From NCBI RefSeq assembly GCF_002865645.1, contig NW_020194554.1, forward strand, positions 1,468,447 through 1,532,446: a stretch of DNA of 64,000 bases, read 5' to 3'. Positions 10,790 through 21,111 of the stretch are shown in pieces (position 1 is the stretch's first letter; every line of letters starts with the position of its first letter). A program made the translations under genes and the position numbers. The stretch comes from Hyaloscypha bicolor E (taxonomy: Eukaryota; Ascomycota; Leotiomycetes; Helotiales; Hyaloscyphaceae). The notes under the pieces are model-generated. The model saw only the letters and a program-made list of their open reading frames with translations, was not told where the DNA came from and made no database searches.

Positions 10790-10876
10790 GACGAGTTTAG
10801 GGCAAAATTATTGCTAGCCCCGGAGCTTGCGTAGGGCCGCTAGCAATAATTTTAGCGAAGCGGCCCTAAACTCGTC
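10790..10876. repeat. Helitron B 3' palindrome
   Basis: The outer arms at 10790-10803 and 10863-10876 are identical to those of copy A. The inner stem (10804-10818 with 10839-10853) is also perfect, but its apex is GCTAGC/GCTAGC where copy A has AATTGGC/GCCAATT. Loop and bulge are conserved. Confidence 0.9.
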
Positions 10877-11624
10877 ACTATTCTCTTAGATCATGAGATC
10901 AGCAGCATAAATTTACACCCTCGATCGATACCGGACCAAAAGTTCAGGCCACTTTGCTTGGGTCTCTACACTCCTAGGAATAACCACCGCCATCTGTGGT
11001 ATCCTTGGGATCTCTCCCGCAAACGGCCTCCTTCTTTAGGCACCAATGCATTCCGAACTTCTCCAGCACAGAGTAAAGACCTCACTCATCACTCTCAACG
11101 AAAAGACAGGCGAACGAAACACATCATTCAATGAAACGCAAAAAGTCTACGAGCACCGCTGGTTGCCATTCCTCCAAGCAGCAGGAATGCTCATCTTCAT
11201 CTCCCCGCCCTTCCAACATGTCCTCGCTCTAACTCCGAGATCCGTCCTCGCCGAACACTTCCTCATCGTGGGCGAGCAATCCCTCGCTGTAAATCACATC
11301 TTATACTGCCTTTTCTACGTCCTCGCCCTGACGTCCGAGCTCCCACTTCTACTGAAAGGAATCAAAACAATTGGGGCATCCATGGATACAATGTGCTGCA
11401 GATTGTGATGACGAGGATCATTTTTTTTATATCACATTGATGGTTGCTGCGCCCGCGTTTCCGGTGATAATCACTGCTTCGGTGCCCGTGAGATTTTTCT
11501 GGTAACGCATAGAGTTTGGGGGATGGAAACGTTGAAGTTTGTGGATGCTTGGGCTTGAAAGGAGGGGACGCTGGAGGATGACGAGGATAGGAACAATGGT
11601 GTTACCCCTGATTTGGAACAGCAA
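10877..11624 (+). pseudogene. BOR1-like bicarbonate/borate transporter, C-terminal half (broken)
   Basis: Immediately after the second Helitron the transporter resumes with DHEISSI (GATCATGAGATCAGCAGCATA, about 10892-10912). This is the family segment expected directly after the IIPGVAIIITSLY that precedes Helitron A. There follow frame-shifted GITTA..GILGISPANGLL, then the longest surviving frame (11046-11408) with LLQHRVKTSLITLNEKTGE, YEHRWLPFLQAAG, SPPFQHVLALTPRSVLAEHF, and a final helix region with SELPLLLKGI. Beyond a frameshift near 11385, AAPAFPVIITASVPVRFF and a terminal FVDAW-like segment are still visible in other frames. The base composition here is normal, so decay is by ordinary mutation rather than RIP. 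Together with 2454-3264 this is one gene disrupted by about 7.6 kb of Helitron. Confidence 0.8.
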
Positions 11625-11956
11625 GGCAAGAGCAGAGCTGGCGGTGTCCTTGGAGAGGAATCAGTCTAAAAGCTGCCTGAGCTTCCTAAGTTTATCATCC
11701 TAATATAAATAAACCACTTGGGTTGAGAGCACTTTCTTGTTTGGACTGTGTCATGTGGACTCGCTTTGTTAAGGAGGTGAGGTAAACATTATTTTTGCCG
11801 AGTGGCAAAGGGGGACCAATGTGACGTCAGTTGAGGGGCTGTCCCTAACCTTCCAATCTAATTTCATCTCGAAACATTTATAATTCCTGTTTCTACCTTT
11901 TCAAGTATCGTTTCTGTAAGAGAGATATTTCACTGAACTCAAACCCGATTTTCGAA
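11625..11956. other. Intergenic, upstream of the small disordered-protein gene
   Basis: Probable promoter and 5' untranslated region of the gene starting at 11957. The stretch 11845-11956 is pyrimidine-rich in parts, as in many fungal promoters. No specific site is recognised. Confidence 0.35.
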
Positions 11957-12666
11957 ATGGCACAAAACAACACAATCAAGGAATCCACATCCCTCTCCTC
12001 AACAGGCAGCGCAAATACCCCTCTAAACACAAACTCTTCACACAGTACTTCCACCTTCCCATTTCCATCCATTCTTCCTACCCCACTTCCCCCATTTCCG
12101 CAAAATGCTCACTAACACCCCCCACTTTCTAGATACTACAAATCCTACAACCGCCTCCACCACTGCCACTACCACCTCCTCTTCCAACAAAGTCGCCCAA
12201 GCAGGCGAGTTCACAAAGAACATGCTCGCCGCCGCCCACGGCGCAGGCGAGAAACTAAGAGGAGAATTCAACCAAGGGGTGGACAGGACCTTCAACGAGG
12301 TTTGTGACCCGCCCGACCCCGGATTTCCGCTTTTGGGGGGCAAGGGGATGAGAGGCTTGGCTTGTGCTGAGGGGGGTGGCGTTTGAAAAAAAATTGATTG
12401 ACGTTAGCTTGCCTGTTTTATTTTGACATTTTACTCGTCACCCCTTTCCCTTTTTTTCGTTTGCTTTTGGCGCTGCAAAGGGACGAAATAGGGAGAGGGG
12501 AGAGGGGAAGAAGAAATTGACTGACATAATGCAGAGTGAAGGTATTGCGAAAAATGAGAGGATTGCCAATGCTGGCAATAGCGAGATGGCGACGGGGCAG
12601 TTTGCGAAGTCGACGAAGAATCGGGAGGGGGCTGTTCCTGGTGACCATGACCCACGACGGGTGTAA
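11957..12666 (+). CDS. Small disordered stress-type protein, 128 aa, unknown function
   Basis: Three exons (11957-12044, 12133-12299, 12535-12666) splice in frame into 128 residues. Both introns have good borders (GTACTT..TTTCTAG; GTTTGT..ATGCAG, with a CTGAC branch point). The N-terminal half is low-complexity Ser/Thr/Asn. The C-terminal half is hydrophilic and contains GEFTKNMLAAAHGAGEKLRG, FNQGVDRTFNES and KNERIANAGNSEMATGQF, ending in a charged PGDHDPRRV tail. The pattern of a short amphipathic HGAGEKLRG segment followed by a variable hydrophilic tail resembles small conserved Pezizomycotina proteins often annotated as hypothetical or stress-related. I do not recognise a named family. No signal peptide or membrane segment is present. 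The gene converges on transaldolase. The start is the first ATG, in a typical CGAAATGGC context. Confidence 0.75.
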
Positions 12667-13003
12667 CAAATGGATGAAGAAACAAATATGTGAGCCATTT
12701 TCGGTGTGAGAATGGGGAATAGAAGGGGGACTGGAACACAAGAATTTTGGGTATAAATTGAAGATAGGATAGATAGACATGGGGAATCGGAGAATTTGGC
12801 AAGTGGACAGATTAAAGAGACATGCACCAACTTGACTTCATGACTTACCAAGGAGTATGGGGGGTCATTTATTACTTATTGAATTTTGTACTTGCGTGCT
12901 CGTCATAACTACATCGTGCATTCTCCGTTCATCTTGCGATGTCCAAAAAACATTTTTTTCTCATTCTTCATTATCCATCCTTCCTCCTACTTCACGCAAG
13001 GAT
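12667..13003. other. Intergenic, convergent 3' ends
   Basis: Contains the 3' untranslated regions of the small-protein gene and of transaldolase. Nothing else is seen. Confidence 0.4.
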
Positions 13004-14363
13004 TTATGCCTCAATCTTCGCCTTAAGGATATCCTTAAGAGTCACAGCATCAGCAGCAAACTTGCTGATACCCTCCCGCAACTTCTCAACTGCCATCTGG
13101 TCCTCGTTGAAGTAGAAGCGGAAATCGGCTTCGTTATCGATGTATGTCTTCTTCTCGAGGTCGAGGGCGCTGGCTGTCGAAGCGTCGAGCTTCTGGGGAA
13201 CGGCGTCGCTGGAGCCCATGAGCTCTTCGAGGAGATTGGGCTGGTCTTGTCAGTCTGGGGTCCGGAAGTGGTCAGGAAACTTACGGCGATGGTCAAGTAA
13301 TCGCAGCCGGCCAACTCTGTGATCTCACCAATGCTTCGGAATGAGGCGCCCATGACGATGGTCTTATATCCGAACTTCTTGTAGTAATCGAAGATGGCCT
13401 TGACAGATGCAACGCCTGGGTCTTCCTCCTTGGTATATGTCTTTCCGGTCTTGGCCTTGTACCAATCGAGGATACGTCCGACGAAGGGGGAGATGAGGAA
13501 CGTTCCGGCCTCGGCGGCGGCGATGGCTTGGACTTGAGAGAACATGAGGGTGAGGTTGACATTGATGCCGTGGTCACGTTGGAGAATGCGGGCGGCCTGG
13601 ATGCCCTCCCATGTTGAGGCAATCTTGATGAGGACGCGGGACTTGTCGATGCCGACGGATTTGTAGAGCTGGTTTTGTCAATAATATCCAATTAATCTGG
13701 TTCTTGCTAGGAAAGGCTTACATCAATGATGTGCAGAGCCTTGTTGACTGAGCCCTTGGTATCGAAAGAGAAGCGAGCATCAACTTCAGTTGAGACCTTG
13801 CCGGGGACAATGTTCAAGATCTCCTTTCCGAATTCGACCAAGAGACGATCAAGTGTGGCATCGACCTTCTCATCGCTATCCTTGCCGTGGGACTTGCCGT
13901 ACTCAACAGCAACGTCGATGAGCTTGGCATATTCGGCCTTCTTGGATGCTGCGAGGATGAGGGAGGGGTTGGTGGTGGCATCTTGTGGCTTATATTTGCC
14001 GATGGCTGTGGGGTATCAGTGATTTATCCGCAGATTGAGGAAGGAGGCGAATTGGATTCTAGAAGGGTGGAATGGGGTTGTTTCCCAGGCGGGGTAACGT
14101 ACAGACGAAATCACCTGTAGCACAACAATTAGCTTCAGATTTCGACAGGCACGGTGCAGACAAAGCTTACCAGAGTCACTGACAACAGTCTGTATAATTG
14201 TAAAGCGTTAGCAAGTTTGCTTTCTCTTCCCTCGTAGCGATGTTCTCAAGCGCGGCTCGCCATCAGAACGTCTCAACAGGATACGATTTCCGATGTCTCC
14301 GCCAAGAAAAGGGGAACGACTTACGGTGCCAGAGGCCTTGAGTTGTTCTAAAGAGTTTGACAT
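13004..14363 (-). CDS. TAL1: Transaldolase
   Basis: Six exons on the minus strand (14363-14325, 14189-14171, 14114-14103, 14005-13722, 13668-13285, 13240-13004) give 324 residues, the normal length. The enzyme moves a three-carbon dihydroxyacetone unit between sugar phosphates in the non-oxidative pentose phosphate pathway, in the cytosol. The substrate-site motif DATTNPSL is near residue 31. The Schiff-base lysine lies in [11 protein letters not shown] near residue 133. [22 protein letters not shown] and the final [12 protein letters not shown] segment are also typical. The second and third exons are only 19 and 12 nt long, which is needed to keep the frame through [19 protein letters not shown]. 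The first exon gives [13 protein letters not shown]. All introns begin GT and end AG. Confidence 0.96.
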
Positions 14364-15270
14364 GATTGCAAGTGCAAGTTGGGTATCTCAGAGCGCGATG
14401 TGGTGGTTGTGGTTGTGGAAATGGTTGTTTAGCGATGTGGCGGGGAGTGGAAGAGATTTTGTTGAAGAGGTGAAATCGGAACTTCTTGAACCCCTCGTCG
14501 CAGCTACTGTATCGTCATTCTAGTGGGGGGGGGGGTTACTCAGCACAACAGCATGCGCTTTCACCCTATCACAACACTCAATTCTGCTGCATTGAACATC
14601 CGGCTGGGACTTAAAATCCGAATCTATTCCTAGTTTTTCTTCCCTTTCTTCCCTTTCTTCACTTTTATTTCTCCGAGCGCAGCTCCGAGGACGGTGTGCT
14701 GTTGCTGTTTGCACGTCTCATGAGGTGTTTTGACGGCTTCTGAGACATCGACATCCCACCTTCTGCCACAGTGGCTCACTTGGCGCCCCCTTTTTCTTTT
14801 CCGAACCTCCGCTTCACGGCTGACAGTCGTCCGGCCTCGAGGAAATTGAAATCGTTTCCGTTGATCTAGATCCCATCCCAACAGTCAGCAACGCAGGTCT
14901 GATGATTCACCTTACTCAGCAAAACAGGATTGTCGGTCTTGTGAGTTGAATTTATTTGTCTTGTTTATGTCCTCTGCTTGCAAACGTCGGCAATGAACGC
15001 CCTACGTCTAACTCCGTAACACCCTGAATGCAAAGAGCGTTCTGCGGGGGCGGAAACCTGTGGTCACGTTTTGGGGGAGCGGTTCCGATTCGCCTGAGGG
15101 AAACAGCCCCCCGCACCTTATGCGAGCTCTGCATGATGGCATCTCGAGGAAGATTTGCTCAAGCCTCCCCAAGAATCCTCGTTAATAAAGGCAAATTCAC
15201 ATGACCTGACAAAAATAAGAAGTCAAGGTCCTTCTTACCGAAGTAAGTTTTTCTGTCTTAATCAAGGCAA
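14364..15270. other. Intergenic, transaldolase upstream region
   Basis: Probable promoter of transaldolase. Several open frames occur but are short and lack family resemblance. No regulatory site is recognised with confidence. Confidence 0.4.
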
Positions 15271-15555
15271 TCAAGTAAGATGAAAACGTAGCGAGTTAAG
15301 TCGTACATCCAAGGCACTCAAAACACCAAACGCCCGCTGTCCTGCATGAAAACTAACATCCCACATAAAAGACAAGAGGTCGAGTTCATCGCCTATTAAC
15401 CATAGATATCCTATGAACAGCATATAAGAAGGGAAGCTGGGAAGGCGAGGGTCGATCCACTTCTTCATTCTTTCTCGTCTGGATTCTGCGTCTTCCAGCT
15501 CTTCCCACGCCCTCTCATAATCGTGCTGTTGCTCCCAGTTGTCATAGACAACCAT
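15271..15555 (-). CDS. Possible small protein, 94 aa, unknown
   Basis: An uninterrupted frame starts with MVVYDNWEQQHDYERAWEEL. It has a charged N-terminal half and a hydrophobic segment (YMLFIGYLWLIGDELDLL, about residues 44-61). Its only support is codon texture, and it lies just 65 bp beyond the stop of the Rho GEF gene on the same strand. It could be part of that gene's 3' untranslated region. I give it low confidence. Confidence 0.25.
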   Translation of the reverse strand: MVVYDNWEQQHDYERAWEELEDAESRRERMKKWIDPRLPSFPSYMLFIGYLWLIGDELDLLSFMWDVSFHAGQRAFGVLSALDVRLNSLRFHLT

Positions 15556-15619
15556 AAAGATTCGCGGCTTCGCGGCTCTGTGTTATTTGTTTCGTATCAT
15601 CGTCCTGATGAAGCCTTCT

Positions 15620-18600
15620 TCACTCCGAATGGCCTTCATTAAGCACCATCTCCAGCACAATCTGGCTCCCAGCGATTTCTGGATGCGCCATCGCAAGCTT
15701 CAGCGTCCTCTTTTCCGCAGCCCCTGCGAAACCTGTGGGAGTCATATGACTTGTCGCTCCTCCTGCTCCGAGAGGATTGATACCATAGTCCAAACATCTT
15801 ACATCCCTCCCAGCAATGACTTGCCTCAGTCGCCCATTCTCGGCATTTCTGACCTCGACAAAGTCGCTGTCGAAGAGGACGAGATAGGCGCCGTACATGG
15901 CCGCCGTCTTGGCTTTGCCGACAAACTCCATGATCACAGAACGAGAGACCTCGCCGTGCTTGTCAACATAAACACCGCATTCTTCGTAGCAGAGGAGAAA
16001 CTCGGCGTCGGATAGGCGGAACATGCCGAGTGGCTTCTGGCCGTTGAGGCGATACGCAATATTGCCAATTGCTGGATTCTTCGTATCAGGAATACTCATA
16101 GGAACCTTCTTGTCCAAAGTCATAAGCTCGAAGCCTTTCAGTGTCGAGATGGCAATGTAGGTGTGGAAAAGATTGATTGTGAAGCATTCAGTGGGGATGT
16201 AGAACTCGTCGAATTCCCGGAAGAACTCTGTATTGCCGCCACCGAATTTCTTGCCAAAGAGGCGGGACTTCTTCTCTGTAGATTTTTGGAAAACGGGTTC
16301 CAGGACTTTGAAGGTTGAGTGCAGGCCTTCCCGTTTCTTGTAGAAAACAAGAGTCCGATCCTTCATCTTTGCCGTGGCGAAGAAGGAAACATCGCGCGTT
16401 CCGGATAGCTTTTGTGGTGCACGACGAGCTGAGTCATGGTGTGGTGCTGGGAAGTTGGAAATCGGTACAATTACATCAAGATGGTACGCTATCAGGGCTT
16501 TGTCGGCGATAATTAGGCAAAGTGAGAACTCCTCAAGAACCGCTATTTGCGTCACCCGAGACATTTGAATAGACTAAACGAGTTAGCTTGAGTCAGGCGG
16601 TAGGTTGCAGTACACTCACTCTAGTCCAGCCTCTAGGATTATCTGCCTCGGAAGTGTAAACCCCGTAATCAGTCCCAATGGCAACCATCGACCTCCCATA
16701 ACAATTGAAAGCTGTCGCGCAATTTACTTGAGCTCTGCAGACAGGTCCAGGCCGAGGTCCAGCAGCGTAAGTTTTCTCCATCTCTCGGATTGATCGATCC
16801 AATGGTGTCCCTCTGACAGACACGATATTCCGTTGAGAAACAGCAGACATGACATCGTAAGCGAAAGCGGTGTCTGCCATGACACGTAATCGGAAGGGCT
16901 CAGCGTTTTGCTCAAACAGAGACGCTGCGTGCCGGGTCTTGGCTTCGAGTATCTTGTCACACCAGTCTTGTCGATTTTGCGCAGTAGGGGCATACAAAGT
17001 ATAGACCTCCGTCTTACCGAGATGCTTAACTCGAAAGGGAAACATAGATCTGGCGTCGGCATCATTTGTGGCACTCGGCGCAAGCTTCGTAGTTGATGAA
17101 ATCGTTGCTACCGAGTTATTCGAATTGGTATGCTCCAGAGTATTCGACCTCTCAAGGCCATTCGTGGCCGTGCGACTTATTCTTGGGTCCAAGGCTGTGC
17201 TTGATGAGGACTTGGTGACGGTAGTAACTGCTCCGATACCTTTCACGGACGATTTTTGGACTGGGTCATCGTTGGTGCTCTCTAGGACTAGGAGCTGCAT
17301 TGGAATTGGCTGTGGAAAAGTCAGCGAGCGCTTCGGGCTAAAGAAGGTGGGACCTTACCAGCTTCGACACATCATAAACTTCCTTCTTGCGTCCACCAGC
17401 TCCACTGTCTGGTTTGGTAACAGTCTTGGCCAGAACCAAATAGTGGTCAAATAGAATGGCGTGAGTCTCTAGCCATGTGAATCTGTTTGCACCAGCCCGT
17501 TGAAGATCTCCCTTGAATATGAGTTCTCGTCCCAAATGGTCAAGATTGAGCTCAACACGCTCCATTCCAGGTCGGAGGAGAAGTTTGGATTGCAGCTCAA
17601 TCATCTCCACTTTCTTCGACTGCTCATCCACCTTTGCGTCACATTCAAGGGTGACTGCCTTGATCTCCTCAATAGCTGTAGCCAGAGTGGACTTTTCTTC
17701 GGTATCTTGAGTCATGTTGCTTAACACGGTCCCGAGCAGCAGGGTGTAACGTTGAAGTCGAGTAATGGGTGCTTTGAGGTACGTATTCCAATCCAAGCGG
17801 CCAGAGAGCTTGTTATCTCGGGCCTGGTCAAGAAATTGCCGGAAGAGCAAATTCCTGTCCGCCTCTTTCCGCACTAAATATGTCGCATAGGGGAAGCCAG
17901 CAGCATATTCTATGTATGCAGTTCTCGCCTTCCTAATCCACTCCCGGAATATGTCACTGAATCCTATGATCCATGGGCCTTGTTCTTTTTGTCGATATTT
18001 CAACTGGGCAAGGAGATAATTTTCATTGACTTCTTTAATGGCCTCGACCTTCCCGAACACGGAAGCTATGAATTTTGCGATCTTAGTTTTGCCAATGATG
18101 GGTGGCTGCCATGATGCTAAATCGTCTCTGTAGAGCACCCGAAGGACGTTGATCTGATCCATGTAGAGATCTTCGGACATCACAATCTCATGCAGATTGT
18201 TCTGACGCAGGATTTCCTTCTTGTTGGCCCCTTCAAGTAGCTCTTTTGTTAATTTGAAGAAGGTCACCCAATCTTCCGATTTCCGAGACGGCTCTAACAT
18301 ATGTGTTTGGAGGTTGATTTTCTTCAAAGTCCGCGTACAGTGGTGGGAGTAGCAACGTCCGTGTATCTCGTGTTCATGCACCTTCGGAGAATAGCAACCG
18401 GATCCAGTCAATTGCCAAAGGACTCCAGATATCGTACCCTGGCCAAATTTCACCCATTCTTCCTCTGGAATTAGAATACCTGCATCGAACATGGACTTGA
18501 CCACTCTCTGGCTCAGTGTCTCAGCATCAGCGGCATTCATGGTTGGCACTTTGTGCGTAAACAAAGCCACAAGTCCATCCTCTATGGTCTTTTGCCGAAG

Positions 18601-21111
18601 ATCCGACTCTCCTTCCCCAGTGTCGCCACCAGCCATTTCCCGTATCCAGGAAGCAATTCCACTCAGAGCCCACGGTTCGGTGCATTTGTTGTGATCCGAT
18701 GTTGCTAGCCTTGAAGGAGAAAACTTCTTTCGTCTGCCGGCTGGCAATGCGGGAAGATCCAGAGAAATTCCAGACTGTGGAGTGCCTCCCATGTCATATC
18801 CATCAAGGCCACTTGCAGAACGAATGCCCATTCTAGCCGCTTTCTGCCTTGCTTGGCGTTCCTCGGCATCGGTCTTTGATCTGACTGGGGGTACAGCATG
18901 AGGTGTACTGCTATGACTCGATAAAGAAGAGGACCTGGGAACATATTGGCCACCAGGACTGAGCATATTTTGTGGTGGATAAGCGTCGGGGCCAACTGGA
19001 GGGTATGATGGTCGGGCTGCTTCGGTGCTTGATGAATATGAATGAGAATGTTGATGTGCACCTCTATAGCTCCCAGCAGGCAAGAGCTGAGGCGTCCAGT
19101 TCTCAGACAATGGTGCTGGCACAGCAGGAAGAGGCCGGTTGTAAGAAGATGCGGAACTCATGCCAGGATGGTAGAACAACTCCGGCATGTCGTCTCTTGA
19201 TGGACTATCGCTCCCAGATCTACCACTGAGTCTTGATTCGGATAATCGGGAGTGTAGCAAAACTTGCTCATCACCCTCATCAAAACTGAGACGGTGTGAT
19301 TGAGATGTTGGTCTTTGCAGTCCACCGGTGCCAAAGGTGTCGACTCTGGCAGCCTCGAAAGCGGGAAATGGGTGGATATCGCCAACTCCGGGAATCGAGT
19401 AGTCCGTCATGCCTCCGAGCCCGGCAGCTGGTGTCCGGCTATAACTGTCGGATCGCTCTCTTCCAAGATCATGTGCTGTTGGCAATGGTCGACTCTGGTC
19501 CTCCATCTCGCTGCTGTGCTCCGTATTCAAGCCTCCAAGATCGTCGCCATACGACATGTGAGCCTCGTACCCACCGCCAATTAGGCCCAAATCCATGTGC
19601 TTGTAGTCACTGTCACTACTCTCTCCCTGTGACTGGTGCTGTGTAGAATGTCCACCTTCGTAGCCTCCGCTAAAACTTAATGCTCCGGTGCCTCCGCGAG
19701 CATCCTGTTCCTCTGCAATTCGCATGGCTTCAAGGCCAGCTGCAGCTTCAATATCGCTCTCATCGCCATCGTCGTCGTAATCATCGTGGGTCGTCTCCAG
19801 ACTGTTCTCGTTTACCGTCGTGGCTGTTGACGCATATCGTTCAACACCTGCTTGTCCACCAACTGTGGTAGCCCTAGAGTTGTAGCGATGAAGGTCTTGG
19901 AGTTCGCTATCAAGCAGATCTCCATTGTGTTGATCCATCCCTTGCGGTCGACCATGCCTTGACGAGCCCGACGCTCCAAGGGCATCCCCGATGTCTGCAA
20001 AAAGTTGTTCTTGTGATAAGCCTTCTTCTGCATTGCTATGCTCACTCATCCTCCAATCGTCAACATCGCCAACATCATCAATTGGTGCATTCGGCAAGGG
20101 CCTTAGCGTAGGATGTCGTTGCAGTCCACCGCTGGCTGAGGTGCTCTGGGACAACGGAGGCTCTGAATACGCGGGAGTTGAATGGCTGGAGGAAACTTTT
20201 GTTCTATTTGCAAATGAGGTGAGATCTTCGTTGTAAGCAGGTTGAGATGGCTGCGATTGCACATAAGCCGAATAATCTGGATACGATGCTTGCGTTGCAG
20301 TTGGTGTCCTGTACTCGTTTTGGTTATAGTTATCTCCTCCATTCGTGGGGTACGGAGCAGAGGATACACCTAGTTGATTGTACAAAGGCTGGCGGGGTGG
20401 CAGAGGGGCCGAACTAGACGGAGTGTATACCGGGTTGGAGGGGTGCTGTTCGTAAATTGGTCGTGAAGGTACTGGAGGAGCTCCATACTGCGGAGTAGTC
20501 TGGGGCCAAAACGATGGAGACTGGGGCACTTGCGGCATGGCCGCAGAATTGTATGTTTGCGCATAAGGATTGTAGCTAGAGACCGACTGTTGCCGCAGAG
20601 GCTGTTGCTGGGAAGCCTGGTACAGGGCCGGATTATATGGCTGATGAGCTGTCGGCGTCGGTGGAGTGTAGGCAGGTTGTGGTCGATACTGATTTGGCTG
20701 CGACTGGGATTGAGTTCGAGCAAAATGCTGGGGGTTGTAAGGCATCTGCGGCAGAGGGGGAGACTGAGCGCTAGCGGGGAAAGGTTGGTACTGATGTTGA
20801 TATCCTGACAACGCCGGGCCCCCAAAAGTGCTTTGGCTTGGCGACTGAGGGCTGTATGGGTGGGCTGTTGGACTGCTTATGAACATCTCCTCCTGTGGCA
20901 TGGGAGTTCGTTCTAGAATCGGAGGTGGGCCATTCTGATATCTATTCCCGTTTGGATCGAAGAACGCCGCATCATCGCCATTGTCAAAACTTGACTGCCG
21001 GTGCAAGCCCAAGCCTTGAGGCGGATTATTTAGGGCTTGAGCTCCTGGGTGTCCATATTGCGCTGGAGGTACATGCCCATACCGTCGTTGACTGTTCCCG
21101 TTGAAAGCCAT
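15620..21111 (-). CDS. ROM2: Rho1 guanine-nucleotide exchange factor, ROM1/ROM2 type (DEP-DH-PH-CNH)
   Basis: Three exons (21111-17359, 17309-16620, 16573-15620) splice in frame into 1,798 residues. Residues 1-800 are disordered and rich in Q, P, S and Y. A DEP domain follows (about 810-905). The DH catalytic domain (about 970-1160) starts near LHEIVMSEDLYMDQINVL and includes LKAPITRLQRYTLLLG. A PH domain (about 1165-1330, split by the first intron) comes next. A citron-homology domain runs to near the C-terminus (about 1430-1780; RVTQIAVLEEF, LIAYHLD). Proteins of this architecture activate Rho1 in the cell-wall integrity pathway, downstream of WSC/Mid2-type sensors. The protein is longer than yeast Rom2 because of the N-terminal extension. 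Introns are GTAAGG..CACAG and GTGAGT..TTAG. The ATG is followed by MAFNGNSQRRYGH; the first ATG in the frame was used. Confidence 0.95.

Larger units (their letters stand above)
8354..10876 (+). mobile_element. Helitron B, non-autonomous relative of Helitron A
   Basis: This 2.5-kb element starts with the same 5' terminal repeat as Helitron A (8354-8585) and ends with the same palindrome (10790-10876). It lies head-to-tail behind A with only about 14 bp between them. Its interior is extremely AT-rich and shows no transposase motif, so it is non-autonomous or has lost its gene. The 5' repeat is less RIP-damaged than that of A. The interior contains a second, partial copy of the terminal motif at about 8616-8670, an internal duplication, and a 17-bp satellite. 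Confidence 0.78.

Noticed and set aside
11427..11624. Minus-strand 65-aa frame
   Set aside because: Antisense to the last recognisable part of the BOR1-like pseudogene.
20370..20825. Minus-strand frame of 151 aa within the Rho GEF gene
   Set aside because: Lies in another frame of the Q/P/S-rich N-terminal coding region; a shadow.
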